From positions 2,418,001-2,482,000 of the forward strand of contig NZ_CP027669.1 of assembly GCF_003008595.1 (NCBI RefSeq): 64,000 nt of DNA, in the 5' to 3' direction. Made by a program: the position numbers and the translations under genes. The notes below the pieces were generated by a model. The model searched no databases, had not been told where the DNA came from, and saw only the letters and a program-made list of their open reading frames with translations. Source of the stretch: Simplicispira suum. GTDB lineage: Bacteria; Pseudomonadota; Gammaproteobacteria; Burkholderiales; Burkholderiaceae_C. How positions within the stretch are numbered: position 1 is the first letter of the stretch; every line of letters begins with the position of its first letter. Positions 40,119-49,467 of this stretch are shown piece by piece.

Positions 40119-42906
40119 GCTGGTCCTTCAATTGAAAATACTGCACATCACTGGCCTGTCCGGCCGTACGCGGTTGTGCGGTCACGGCACGTCCGTTGGC
40201 CTTCGCCCGGCAGTGGCTGGCGCCGGAAAGTGAGAACTCAAGCGGCACGTAGGCGCGCAGGTCGAATGAAAGTCGACCTGGCTCGGTTGCTTGCCATTTT
40301 TCAATGCGGCCATTGGCTTCGAACAGCGAGGGGCGGCTGGCCTGCGTCGAGGTGCTTTGGGGCGTCGGTGCGAGAAAGGCCGAGTCGCCTGCCAGGGCAA
40401 CGTAGGCGCCGTCGATTCCGGGGTGAATGCCGACCACCCCCACACTGAGCGCGAGATTGGGCGCTGCGATTCCAGAGGGAATGCGCAGCGTGCGTAGCGC
40501 GCCGTTGCCGCGCACCCGCCAGCCCCCTTTTTCGCGGGCGATGGCATAGCCATAAAAGTCCTGCACCTTTTCGGCGAACTCAGAGGCGTGGACGGGGTGC
40601 AAGGGACGGGCGAGCGCCCAGTCATAGACCTTGTGCAGCGCGTGCAGTCCTGCACGTTTGCTGGCGGAGTACACGTGGTAATAGATGCCCACAGGTTTGA
40701 TGCGGCGGGGGCTGTCCGTCATCTCAAAGCTCTCGATGGCGCGCTCGAAGCCGTAAAAGGGACCGCGCCAGAGATTGGTGTAGATATTCTCATTGGTGAT
40801 CGGCGCGTACACCTGCAAATAGCCATTCTTGCGGATGCCTAGCGCACCGACAGCGGTCAGCGATGGATTGCTGCGCGTGATCGAGGTGTCGCCACCATTG
40901 ATGTTGAGGAGGCCCGCGCGGCTGCTGATTTCAAGCGCCTTGGCGCCGGGGGCGGTATCACCTGACCACTGCAAAATCTTGACTTGCTTGCCTTGCGGTG
41001 CCAGGCGCCGGTTGATGTAAGCCGTGGAGCCGACGATCTCGCGTGCAAGGTCCATGGTGTAGCCAGGAATGTTGAGGTTGTAGGCGGCCTCTTTGTCGTC
41101 CTGGAACAGGCCATGGCGCACACTTCGATCCCAGAGGAAGGGGTGTGAATAAGTGTGGCTGCCTATTTCTATGTGGGGCAACTGAAACATGGCTTTGGCA
41201 ATCGCCTCAAGCTTCGGGCTGAGGTTGGGGTAGAGACCGTCCGGTGCCACTTCAGACTCGATGATCGACATGGTCTGTGGGATGCGGTAGGTTTCGAAGA
41301 TGTCTTTGAGCAGCACCTGCGCAGCAAAGGGGCTCCCAGGGAACTCGGCCAGTGACGGAAAGCCATCTCCGTCAACATGCGCCAGCAGCAGGCGGCGACC
41401 GTTTTCCGTGGTGGTGTCCGGCACGGGCATCGGCTCCAAGCGCAGCGCCTGGGTGAGAAACACGAACGGATCAATGACCCAGCGTGCATCGTCGCTTCCA
41501 GGAACTTCGATGAGAGCGTAGGGATCCAGGATGAATCCACCCCAAGGTGCGATGGCACCCGCAACGAATGTGCCGCCGCGCTCGTCGCGCAACTGAACCA
41601 GGGGTGTGAACTGCGCGGCTTCGGGGTCTGTCAACTTCGCCGGCTGGTAATTGCGCGTGGGCAACGGAAGGCTGGCCTCGAATCCCATCATGGGGTGATG
41701 CGCTTCGATGCGCAGCGAACCCTGCGTTTCCACTGGCTCGGTCTGTATGCTCAGTCTGCGAGCCCAGCGCGGCTCAGGCGACTGGCCGATATCGCCAACC
41801 ACGGCCAGCGGCATGCCTTCCGTCATGCGCAACTGCAGCCATTGCGCCACAGACTTGCGCCTGGCTTCTGGGATAAATCCTGAAAACCAGGTGGCCACAC
41901 CCGCGTAACGGTCGCGTCCGATGCCCTCCGGTAAGGGCTCACGAACGTCCGCGTAATCGACCACGTAGCCCATGTAATTGAGCGGCATCTGCAAAAAGCG
42001 GTGCGCGTTCGAATAGTTGAGGGCGGGCGACTCCGCACCGTTGTAGAGCACCAAAATGTGGCGTGGCACCGGCTCGATCATGCCGATGCCCACTGTTTCA
42101 AGTGCGCTGTCTGCCACCCAGGGGATGAATCCATCTGCCTGGATACGCTCTGCAGTGGCCCGCGTGAGTTCGCGGTCGTGGGGCGGCACGTAGTCGATGA
42201 CCAGCACCGGCAGCTTCCACTCGTCACGCACCGTGCGCAACTGCGCTGCAAGCCACTGCCGGTCTGTTGTGCCAACTTCCTGATAGCTGCGCGTTTTGGC
42301 ACTCCATCCTCGGTACAAGGATTCTGCCGCCACCATTCGAATCTTGTCGTGCACCCGAGGAACGATCTCGAAGCCCCGGTTCAGAATCAGCTGGATGCCC
42401 GGAAAACGCGCGTGCAGTGTTTCAATCACACGCACCAAACCCTGCTGCTGCGCTTGCTCGTCAAATTTTTCGGCGAGTCGGTAGGAATCAAGCGTATCGA
42501 GGAAAAATCCGCGGTAGCCACGCTTCCATAACGGCCCGACAACCCGTTCGGCAAAAAAATCGGGCCACCCATCGGGTGTTTGGTCAATGACGTCGGATTT
42601 CCAGTCGCCATTGCGCGCGAGCTTCCATTCTGGCGGAATTTCTTTGAAGTAGCTGCGTGACGGGTGCACCTCCGCCACAGAGACATAGGCAACCACTTCC
42701 TGTCCGTGCTGAGTAGAGGGGAGGGCCGACGCGTGGTCCGGCTCAACGACCACCATGTCAAAGGGACCCAGTTCCGTCGGAAGCGCAGTCGCACCGTAAT
42801 GAATGGCAATCGCTGGAGGGTTGGCGCAAACGCCTAAAGGCGCCAGCGAGGCGCAGACCAGAATGATTTGAAAAAGTAAGCGGCGCACGCGAGCAAAGGC
42901 AATCAA
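40084..42906 (-). CDS. pelA: Pel hydrolase/deacetylase PelA
   Basis: The protein has 940 residues, close to the 948 of P. aeruginosa PelA. It has a Sec signal peptide (residues 1-28). The N-terminal GH114/GH166-type hydrolase includes YVSVAEVHPSRSYF and GFFLDTLDSY (Asp137, Asp140). A reductase-like middle region follows. A carbohydrate-esterase 4-type deacetylase has HVDGDGFPS near residue 508 and IEIGSHTYSHPF near residue 585. PelA partly deacetylates Pel, giving it positive charge, and can hydrolyse it. The annotated start is TTG; an in-frame GTG lies 18 bases downstream. It is the first gene of the operon. Confidence 0.95.
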   Translation of the reverse strand: MIAFARVRRLLFQIILVCASLAPLGVCANPPAIAIHYGATALPTELGPFDMVVVEPDHASALPSTQHGQEVVAYVSVAEVHPSRSYFKEIPPEWKLARNGDWKSDVIDQTPDGWPDFFAERVVGPLWKRGYRGFFLDTLDSYRLAEKFDEQAQQQGLVRVIETLHARFPGIQLILNRGFEIVPRVHDKIRMVAAESLYRGWSAKTRSYQEVGTTDRQWLAAQLRTVRDEWKLPVLVIDYVPPHDRELTRATAERIQADGFIPWVADSALETVGIGMIEPVPRHILVLYNGAESPALNYSNAHRFLQMPLNYMGYVVDYADVREPLPEGIGRDRYAGVATWFSGFIPEARRKSVAQWLQLRMTEGMPLAVVGDIGQSPEPRWARRLSIQTEPVETQGSLRIEAHHPMMGFEASLPLPTRNYQPAKLTDPEAAQFTPLVQLRDERGGTFVAGAIAPWGGFILDPYALIEVPGSDDARWVIDPFVFLTQALRLEPMPVPDTTTENGRRLLLAHVDGDGFPSLAEFPGSPFAAQVLLKDIFETYRIPQTMSIIESEVAPDGLYPNLSPKLEAIAKAMFQLPHIEIGSHTYSHPFLWDRSVRHGLFQDDKEAAYNLNIPGYTMDLAREIVGSTAYINRRLAPQGKQVKILQWSGDTAPGAKALEISSRAGLLNINGGDTSITRSNPSLTAVGALGIRKNGYLQVYAPITNENIYTNLWRGPFYGFERAIESFEMTDSPRRIKPVGIYYHVYSASKRAGLHALHKVYDWALARPLHPVHASEFAEKVQDFYGYAIAREKGGWRVRGNGALRTLRIPSGIAAPNLALSVGVVGIHPGIDGAYVALAGDSAFLAPTPQSTSTQASRPSLFEANGRIEKWQATEPGRLSFDLRAYVPLEFSLSGASHCRAKANGRAVTAQPRTAGQASDVQYFQLKDQRARVELECTGR

Positions 42907-43079
42907 GCAGGGTGAGGAAGTTATCCTTGGATGTGAAATGTTTCGGCGTGTCTAAACTCGACGCACAGGCAAAAGGATTTTCATTGTGGCAGGAGCATTG
43001 AGGATAGTTACGGTTGGCAACAACTCTGCATTATCGAATGACTCGCCGGAGCAATCGCAAAAGAATAGGAAGTTGCAGG
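42907..43079. promoter_or_regulatory. Divergent promoter region between pelA and galE
   Basis: These 173 bases must hold the promoters of the pel operon (leftward) and of galE (rightward). It is AT-richer than its surroundings. No confident -35/-10 pair or known regulator site could be assigned by eye. The galE ribosome site aggaagttgcagg is at its right end. Confidence 0.4.
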
Positions 43080-44105
43080 ATGATTGAAAACAGCGTGGTG
43101 CTCGTCACCGGGGGGGCAGGCTATATTGGCTCACACACCTGTGTGGCGCTGGCTGCCGCAGGGCTGCAGGCCATTGTGCTGGACAATTTTTCCAACAGCC
43201 GCCGCTCAGTGCTCGACCGGGTGGGGGCAATCACCGGGGCCGCGCCCGTGCTCTTGCAAGGAGATGTCCGCGATCCGGCTTGTTTGAGCCAAGTGTTTGC
43301 AGAGCACCCGATACGCGCCGTGATCCATTTTGCGGCTCTCAAGGCCGTCGGCGAATCGGTGCGCGAACCGCTGCGTTACTACGACAACAATGTCGCGGGC
43401 ACCGTGACGCTACTGCGTGCCATGCAGGCAGCCGGCGTGCGCACGCTCGTCTTTTCCTCGTCCGCCACCGTTTATGGCGAGCCCGCGACCTTGCCCATCC
43501 GCGAAGACTTCCCGCTTTCGGCGACCAATCCCTACGGCTGGACCAAGCTCATGATGGAGCAGGTGCTCGCTGACGTCGACGCCGCCGAACCGGATGCCTG
43601 GCGTATTGCACGCCTGCGCTACTTCAACCCCGTGGGTGCCCATGAGAGCGGGTTGATCGGCGAGGATCCGCAGGACATCCCCAATAATCTTCTCCCATAT
43701 GTAGCGCAGGTGGCCGCAGGCCAGAGAGATTGTCTGAGCGTCTACGGTGACGACTACGCCACTGCCGATGGAACCGGTGTGCGCGACTACATCCACGTTT
43801 GTGATCTGGCCGATGGGCATGTTGCGGCCCTGCGCTACTTGCAGGCGCATCCGGGCGTGCTGACAGTGAATCTGGGAACGGGTCGCCCTGTGTCGGTACT
43901 GGAGATGGTCAGCGCGTTTGAGCGTGCAAGCGGGCGGCCTGTTCCCTACCGCATCGTCCCCCGCCGCCCCGGCGATGTCGCCCAATGTTGGGCTGACCCT
44001 GCGCTTGCAGAGCGCCTTCTTGGGTGGAAAGCGCGGCATGGTGTGGATCGCATGTGTCAGGATGCCTGGCGCTGGCAGGACGGCGTTGCACGTAGCTTAG
44101 GCTGA
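43080..44105 (+). CDS. galE: UDP-glucose/UDP-GlcNAc 4-epimerase
   Basis: The protein has 341 residues from ATG 43080. It is a short-chain dehydrogenase-fold epimerase: NAD-binding GGAGYIGSH (residues 11-19), the Ser of FSSSATVYG and Tyr152-x3-Lys156 (PYGWTKLMME). The residue matching Tyr299 of E. coli GalE is Cys303 here (GDVAQCWADPA). A Cys in this position, as in human GALE, opens the pocket to N-acetylated sugars, so UDP-GlcNAc to UDP-GalNAc is likely. That product is the Pel precursor, and galE is divergent from pelA. Confidence 0.93.
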   Translation: MIENSVVLVTGGAGYIGSHTCVALAAAGLQAIVLDNFSNSRRSVLDRVGAITGAAPVLLQGDVRDPACLSQVFAEHPIRAVIHFAALKAVGESVREPLRYYDNNVAGTVTLLRAMQAAGVRTLVFSSSATVYGEPATLPIREDFPLSATNPYGWTKLMMEQVLADVDAAEPDAWRIARLRYFNPVGAHESGLIGEDPQDIPNNLLPYVAQVAAGQRDCLSVYGDDYATADGTGVRDYIHVCDLADGHVAALRYLQAHPGVLTVNLGTGRPVSVLEMVSAFERASGRPVPYRIVPRRPGDVAQCWADPALAERLLGWKARHGVDRMCQDAWRWQDGVARSLG

Positions 44106-44345
44106 TCTGGGCACTTGGTTTCTTACGCAACAACCCTGAATTCTTACGCGAAATTTCGCGCAAATCCTTTGCTTTCAATCAGCAACACTTGTTATTATTG
44201 GTGCATCGAGGGTCAGACGGCGCAGATCGTTCCCGCCCCAGTAGATGCGTAGGAAGACGCATTTACCGTTTCTTGATTGCGTTTTTCCGGGTTGGGTTCC
44301 TTGTGTAGGAGCGGCACTGGTTGGGCGCACCAACTGACTCCTCGA
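44106..44345 (+). promoter_or_regulatory. Long leader/promoter region before wecB
   Basis: These 240 bases between galE and wecB are less GC-rich than the genes. The box TTCTTACGC occurs twice (44120-44128 and 44141-44149), 21 bp apart, two helical turns. A palindrome gcgaaatttcgc follows (44148-44159). A hairpin with arms atgcgt/acgcat (44245-44262) and an imperfect ttgg...ccaa stem lie closer to wecB. wecB has no clear ribosome site. This may be the promoter of the second exopolysaccharide operon, but no regulator can be named. Confidence 0.4.
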
Positions 44346-45479
44346 ATGCGCATTGTTTCGATTTTTGGTACCCGGCCCGAGGCCATCAAGATGGCTCCTT
44401 TGGTGGCGGCATTGCGCGCTGAGCCGCAGATCAACAGCAGTCTGTGCATCACGGGCCAGCATCGCGAAATGCTCGCTCAGGTCATGGCTTTGTTTGACCT
44501 GCAGGCTGAGCATCAGCTCGATGTCATGCAGCCCAACCAAAGCCTCAACGGATTGTTCGCGCGACTGATCACGGCGGTTGATGCGGTGCTGGAGCGTGTG
44601 CAGCCCGATGGCGTACTGGTGCATGGCGATACCACGACCGCTGCGGCAGCCGCGCTGGCTGCCTTCCATCGGGGCATCCGAGTGGGCCATGTCGAAGCGG
44701 GTTTGCGCAGTGGGGATATTCAATCGCCCTATCCGGAAGAAATGAACCGCCGGCTCGTCGACTCTGTGAGTACCTGGCTGTTTGCACCAACGCTTGGCGC
44801 GCGCGACGCTGCGTTGGCTGAGAAGGTGTCGGGGCGCATTTGGGTCACTGGCAACACGGTCATTGATGCGCTTGTGGCAACGCTCGCCAAACTCGACCAC
44901 GACGCCGCGCTGGAGCGGACCCTTGCAGAGCGCTATGCATGGCTCGATGGACGTCGCAAGCTGTTGCTGGTCACAGGGCACCGCCGCGAAAACTTCGGCG
45001 AAGGTTTTCGCAATATCTGCGCTGCGCTGCAAGATCTGGCGCAGCGGGGCGATCTGCAGATCGTCTACCCGGTCCACCTCAATCCCAACGTTCGCGATGT
45101 CGTGCGGAGCGTCTTGGGAGAGCGGGCCAATGTCCACCTGATCGCGCCTGTGGATTACATCGATTTTGTCTGGCTCATGCGCCGTGCGTACCTGATCCTG
45201 ACCGACTCTGGCGGTGTCCAGGAAGAAGCGCCCTCGCTGGGCAAGCCGGTTTTGGTTCTTCGCGACGTTACTGAACGGCCCGAGGCCGTGGCGGCGGGCA
45301 CGGTGCGTCTGGTGGGTACTTCGCGCGAACGCATAGTGACCGAAGCCTCGCGCTTGCTGGATGACCCAGCTACGTATGCCGGGTTTTGTCGGAGTGCCAA
45401 CCCTTATGGCGACGGGCGCGCTTGCAGTCGCATTGTGGATGCTCTGTGCGAACGGCCTTTCGCCCAATTTCATGCCTGA
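44346..45479 (+). CDS. wecB: UDP-N-acetylglucosamine 2-epimerase (non-hydrolysing)
   Basis: The protein has 377 residues from ATG 44346 (MRIVSIFGTRPEAIKMAP). It interconverts UDP-GlcNAc and UDP-ManNAc. The catalytic residues of the E. coli enzyme are at equivalent positions: Asp95 (VHGDTTTA), Glu117 (HVEAGLRSG), Glu131 (YPEEMNRR) and His212 (VTGHRRENFGEG). The allosteric/active-site SGGVQEEAPSLGKPVLVLRDVTERPE is present. No ManNAc dehydrogenase follows, so the likely consumer is the NfrB-like synthase two genes downstream. In E. coli WecB is likewise needed for the NfrA/NfrB glycan. Confidence 0.95.
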   Translation: MRIVSIFGTRPEAIKMAPLVAALRAEPQINSSLCITGQHREMLAQVMALFDLQAEHQLDVMQPNQSLNGLFARLITAVDAVLERVQPDGVLVHGDTTTAAAAALAAFHRGIRVGHVEAGLRSGDIQSPYPEEMNRRLVDSVSTWLFAPTLGARDAALAEKVSGRIWVTGNTVIDALVATLAKLDHDAALERTLAERYAWLDGRRKLLLVTGHRRENFGEGFRNICAALQDLAQRGDLQIVYPVHLNPNVRDVVRSVLGERANVHLIAPVDYIDFVWLMRRAYLILTDSGGVQEEAPSLGKPVLVLRDVTERPEAVAAGTVRLVGTSRERIVTEASRLLDDPATYAGFCRSANPYGDGRACSRIVDALCERPFAQFHA

Positions 45480-45532
45480 ACCGCGTCGTGATTCAGTTCT
45501 CTAGCCCCCGCATCTTTTTCCGGAGTGTCTCC

Positions 45533-47737
45533 ATGCCATCTTGCCCGCCCCGATCGCCACGTCTCACCCGCTTGGTAGCGCTCATCAGTTTGGCCGTCCC
45601 GATCATGGCGCTGGCCAGTCCTGCGGGCGACGCCTTGCAGCGCTTGCAGGGAGACACCTGGGTCAACCGCAGTTTCTCGCTTTCGGACCTGGGGTTCGGC
45701 GATGACGTGTTGTTGAGCGGCTTTGACAGCCGCCAGGAGTTCTATCTACCAGTGCCTCAGCAGCTGAAGTTGGCCGACGCCACCGTCGACTTTCGCGCGC
45801 GCTATTACAAGGCCGAAGAGGGGCGCACCACCATGGTGTTGTTCATCAATGGCAGGCCCGTGCATTCGCGTCGCATTGAGGTTTCAGAAGGCGACGCCAG
45901 CCAGTTGCTGAAGGTAGATACCAACCAGCGCACCAACGGCTTCCTGCGTTTTCGTGTGAACTGGCAGAACAATGTCGGCCAACGCATTTGCGAGGTGGAG
46001 CGATCCACCGGCAATGTGCTGTCGGTCTCTGCAGATACCCGATTCAATTACCGTTTCAGCAGCTCCGCTCTGACCAGTCTCTCGGACGCCTGGCTCACTT
46101 TACCGGCGCATCCGACGCTGATGGTGGCGTCGCGCAAAGTCAGCAAGGCCACCTACGACACTGCCTGGCGTCTTGGCGTCGCCTTGGAGCAGGCCAATCG
46201 CCGCGTCGTCGTGAAGTCCTTTCCCGCTCCTGGCGACGTCATTGACACAACCGGATGGCAGGTGCCTGCTGGGCTGGCGAGCCTGCCGGCCTTTTCTGGC
46301 CTTGCGCAAGGCAATGCCAAACACGTACTGAAGGATGCCGCCGAGGTAGGGGCTCTGGTAGTCCTGGGGTCTTCGCTTGCCACCGGAGACATCGCGGTCG
46401 TGGACACTGCCTTGCAACAGGAAATATCGGCAGCTCTGGACGCGTTGGGCGCTCAGCTGGGCGGCGACGCCGACGCGGCGCGTTCCTTCGCGAGCTGGCG
46501 CAGCCTGCAAACGGCGGTGGCCACGGGAGCCCTGCCGTCGCATTCGATTCGTCTGGCAACGCTGGGCGCCCGTCCGGTCATCGTAGTGTCGGAGGATGCG
46601 GGTGCCAAGGCTGCAGGCGTTTTCGCCGACGTCTGGCGCAGCGCCATGACCACCCGGGAAGTGACCGTAGCGGAAGCCAATACACCCGACGTACTCGACC
46701 GCTCGGCCATCCGCCTCACCAACCTCGGCGGCAGCGATGCGAGTTTCGACGTCCTGGCACGCGGCGACTGGACGGCCACCATCCCGCTCGGCGCCGTGGC
46801 CGTCAATGGCCGAATGCCGTCTGATCTGGTAGTGGATGTGGCCGCAGCGCCCGGTGCCTCGTCCACCCGTCCGGTAGCTTCCGTGTTCTGGAACAACGTC
46901 TTGCTGTCGGCCAAGCGCCTCCAAGCGGATGGGCGTCCTGAGCGTCTTGATGCCCGTATTCCTGGCTATGCGCTTGGACTTCGAAATGTGGTACGCGTGT
47001 CTTTCCAGCGCCAGCCCTACTCCAACGACTGCAATGAAACGCCGCAGGCGTTCCCGGTGAATGTGCTGCCCACCAGCTATGTACGTGGTGGTGATTCAGA
47101 GCCCGATGGCACCTTTGTCGGCTTGCTGCCCCTGATGTCCGGCACGCCGCAGCTTATTGTTCCAGAAGCGTATCTGGCGGACGCACCCGCCAGTTTGATG
47201 CGCGTGGTTCGCATGGCCGTTGCGGCGGGTGTTACGCCCATACGCGCCGAATTCGTGGTGGCCGAGCAAGGTCAGGCATTCACACCGAGTCGTCCCTTCC
47301 TCGCCCTGCAGGTGCCGGTAGATGGCGCCACGTCCAAAGTTGTCATCAAGGATGCGCAGCTGCGCATCAACGGGAAAAAGGCTCCCTGGATTGATGTCGA
47401 TGGCCTGGCGCACCTGAGCGCAGTCGAAGTTACCAGCGCGCACGCTCAGCCGGGCCTGCTGTGGCAACCCCTGGGCGCGCAAACTGCGGCGCAAGACAAG
47501 CCCTTCGTGCTCAACCGTGGAGACATCGCCTTGATCGGTGCCGAAGGCCCGGTTAGCTGGGTAGACAGCACCAATCCTTCAGCCAGCCAGCCGCCACGTG
47601 CCGGCGAAAGTGCCTTCTACGAATGGAGGCGTTATTTCTCCTGGGGCGTGCCTCTGGTGAGCGCGGCGCTCCTCATGTTGCTGCTGCTGGTTGTCTGGGC
47701 TTATCGCATCCGGCGCAATCGCAGAAAGCCTTCGTGA
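45533..47737 (+). CDS. BcsB-like periplasmic polysaccharide synthase subunit
   Basis: The protein has 734 residues from ATG 45533, preceded by cggag. It has a signal peptide (LTRLVALISLAVPIMALAS), a long all-beta periplasmic part and one C-terminal membrane helix (VPLVSAALLMLLLLVVWAYRI) with a basic tail. This is the BcsB architecture: carbohydrate-binding and flavodoxin-like domains anchored beside the synthase. Residues such as FSLSDLGFGDDVLLSGFDSRQEFYLPVP and RPVHSRRIEV fit the family. True BcsA and PilZ are absent; the following synthase is NfrB-like, so it probably guides a different polymer. Confidence 0.8.
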   Translation: MPSCPPRSPRLTRLVALISLAVPIMALASPAGDALQRLQGDTWVNRSFSLSDLGFGDDVLLSGFDSRQEFYLPVPQQLKLADATVDFRARYYKAEEGRTTMVLFINGRPVHSRRIEVSEGDASQLLKVDTNQRTNGFLRFRVNWQNNVGQRICEVERSTGNVLSVSADTRFNYRFSSSALTSLSDAWLTLPAHPTLMVASRKVSKATYDTAWRLGVALEQANRRVVVKSFPAPGDVIDTTGWQVPAGLASLPAFSGLAQGNAKHVLKDAAEVGALVVLGSSLATGDIAVVDTALQQEISAALDALGAQLGGDADAARSFASWRSLQTAVATGALPSHSIRLATLGARPVIVVSEDAGAKAAGVFADVWRSAMTTREVTVAEANTPDVLDRSAIRLTNLGGSDASFDVLARGDWTATIPLGAVAVNGRMPSDLVVDVAAAPGASSTRPVASVFWNNVLLSAKRLQADGRPERLDARIPGYALGLRNVVRVSFQRQPYSNDCNETPQAFPVNVLPTSYVRGGDSEPDGTFVGLLPLMSGTPQLIVPEAYLADAPASLMRVVRMAVAAGVTPIRAEFVVAEQGQAFTPSRPFLALQVPVDGATSKVVIKDAQLRINGKKAPWIDVDGLAHLSAVEVTSAHAQPGLLWQPLGAQTAAQDKPFVLNRGDIALIGAEGPVSWVDSTNPSASQPPRAGESAFYEWRRYFSWGVPLVSAALLMLLLLVVWAYRIRRNRRKPS

Positions 47738-47766
47738 ACCCGCGCATCTTCCATTGATCGTTCAGC

Positions 47767-49467
47767 ATGTTCACGCTGTACTGGCCTTACCTATTTGCCG
47801 ACTATTACCGCGGTCTTGAGATATTGACTGCGGTGGTCGGCGTGATCATCCTGCTGTCGAGCATCGACGATCTGTTTATCGATGCTTGGTACTGGGTTCG
47901 CGAGAGCTACCGCTCGTTGGTAGTGCGACGCCAATACAAGCGCCTGACAGCCGCGCAGCTGCGCGAGCATCCCGAGCAGCCCATGGCCATCATGGTTCCG
48001 GCGTGGCTGGAATTCGACGTGATTGCTCCCATGCTCAGCAACATGGTGTCCACGTTGGAGTATCGGAATTACACGATTTTCGTCGGTACCTATCGCAACG
48101 ATCACCGGACGATCGAGGAGGTTGAGCGGATGCGCAGGCGCTACCGACAGCTTGTGCGCGTGGAAGTACCGCACGATGGGCCCACTTGCAAGGCTGATTG
48201 TCTCAACTGGATCGTACAAGCCGCATTTCAGCAGGAACGCAAGCAGTCTCAAAACTTTGCTGGATTCGTGCTCCACGACAGTGAAGACGTGCTCCACCCA
48301 CTGGAGCTGAAGTACTACAACTACCTGCTGCCGCGGATGGATTTCATCCAGTTGCCGGTGACTTCACTTGAGCGCAGCTGGTTTGAACTGGTGGCGGGCA
48401 CCTACATGGATGAGTTCGCGGAATGGCACAGCAAGGATTTGGTCGTGCGCGAGAGCCTTTCCAACATGGTTCCATCGGCGGGGGTTGGCACCTGCTTCTC
48501 TCACAGTGCGATGCAGATACTCGCAGCGACGACCAACAATGAGCCTTTCAATGTGGAGAGTCTGACCGAGGACTACGACATTGGTACGCGGCTTAGTCGG
48601 TTGGGAATGAAGCAGATTTTTGGCAAATTCGACGTGGACTACCTCACCCGTCGCACGGCCTGGTTTGGCCTTGGACGCGAGAAAATTGGTTCGATTCAGA
48701 TGCCTTTGGGAGTGCGTGAATTTTTTCCAGATACATTTCGCGCCGCCTACCGCCAGAAAGCACGCTGGACCATTGGCATTGGCCTGCAGGGCTGGCAGCA
48801 AGTGGGTTGGGCGGGGTCGCTGGCCACAAAATACTTGTTGTTTCGGGATCGCAAAGGCTTGATCACTGCGTTCGTGGCGATCCTCGGCTACGTTCTGATG
48901 CTCAATTTTTTGCTGTTCTACGCCGCCGACCAGCTCGGCTGGTGGACGGTGTATTACCCCTCCTTGTTTCATACCAACGGCTGGTTCATGACTGTCATGG
49001 GGCTCAACGCTGTGGCCTTGCTGTTGCGTGTGGTGCAGCGGGCCTATTTCGTGGGCAAGATGTATGGCTGGGAGCATGGCTTGCTCTCGATCCCGCGAAT
49101 GGTCATCGGGAATTTCATCAATGCCATGGCTGCGGCACGCGCTTGGCGGCTTTTTCTATCTCACAAGATTTTCGGCACGCGGCTGCTATGGGACAAAACC
49201 GCACATGATTTCCCATCTGCCGATCAGCTGGAGTCGCATCGTCAGCGACTGGGCGAGGTACTGCTCTCCTGGCGTGCTATTGATGCCGGGCACCTTGAGC
49301 AGGCGCTCGTTATGCAAAGGGATTCGCGCCGCCCGCTGGGCCGTATTTTGTTGGAACAAGGCTGGTTGGACCAGCACACCCTGGAGGAAGCGATTTCCTT
49401 CCAGCAGGCAGATGCGGCGCCCGCACCTACACCGCCGCCCGCCATGCAGGACGTAGTTGCCGTATGA
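47767..49467 (+). CDS. nfrB: NfrB-like family 2 glycosyltransferase with c-di-GMP-binding MshEN module
   Basis: The protein has 566 residues. It is a processive GT2 inner-membrane synthase closely resembling E. coli NfrB (SSIDDLFID..YWVRE, MAIMVPAW, SAGVGTCFS). Catalytic motifs are KADCLN (Asp144), HDSED (170-174), LTEDYD (Glu268-Asp269) and RQKARW (329-334). Several membrane segments lie before residue 45 and after residue 360. The C-terminus (494-546) fits the MshEN c-di-GMP motif: two 24-residue halves (RLG...Q517 and PLG...Q546) separated by exactly 5 residues. The usual Gly at position 10 of the first half is Arg503. It is shorter than NfrB (about 745), with fewer C-terminal repeats. It overlaps the NfrA-like gene by ATGA. 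Confidence 0.9.
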   Translation: MFTLYWPYLFADYYRGLEILTAVVGVIILLSSIDDLFIDAWYWVRESYRSLVVRRQYKRLTAAQLREHPEQPMAIMVPAWLEFDVIAPMLSNMVSTLEYRNYTIFVGTYRNDHRTIEEVERMRRRYRQLVRVEVPHDGPTCKADCLNWIVQAAFQQERKQSQNFAGFVLHDSEDVLHPLELKYYNYLLPRMDFIQLPVTSLERSWFELVAGTYMDEFAEWHSKDLVVRESLSNMVPSAGVGTCFSHSAMQILAATTNNEPFNVESLTEDYDIGTRLSRLGMKQIFGKFDVDYLTRRTAWFGLGREKIGSIQMPLGVREFFPDTFRAAYRQKARWTIGIGLQGWQQVGWAGSLATKYLLFRDRKGLITAFVAILGYVLMLNFLLFYAADQLGWWTVYYPSLFHTNGWFMTVMGLNAVALLLRVVQRAYFVGKMYGWEHGLLSIPRMVIGNFINAMAAARAWRLFLSHKIFGTRLLWDKTAHDFPSADQLESHRQRLGEVLLSWRAIDAGHLEQALVMQRDSRRPLGRILLEQGWLDQHTLEEAISFQQADAAPAPTPPPAMQDVVAV

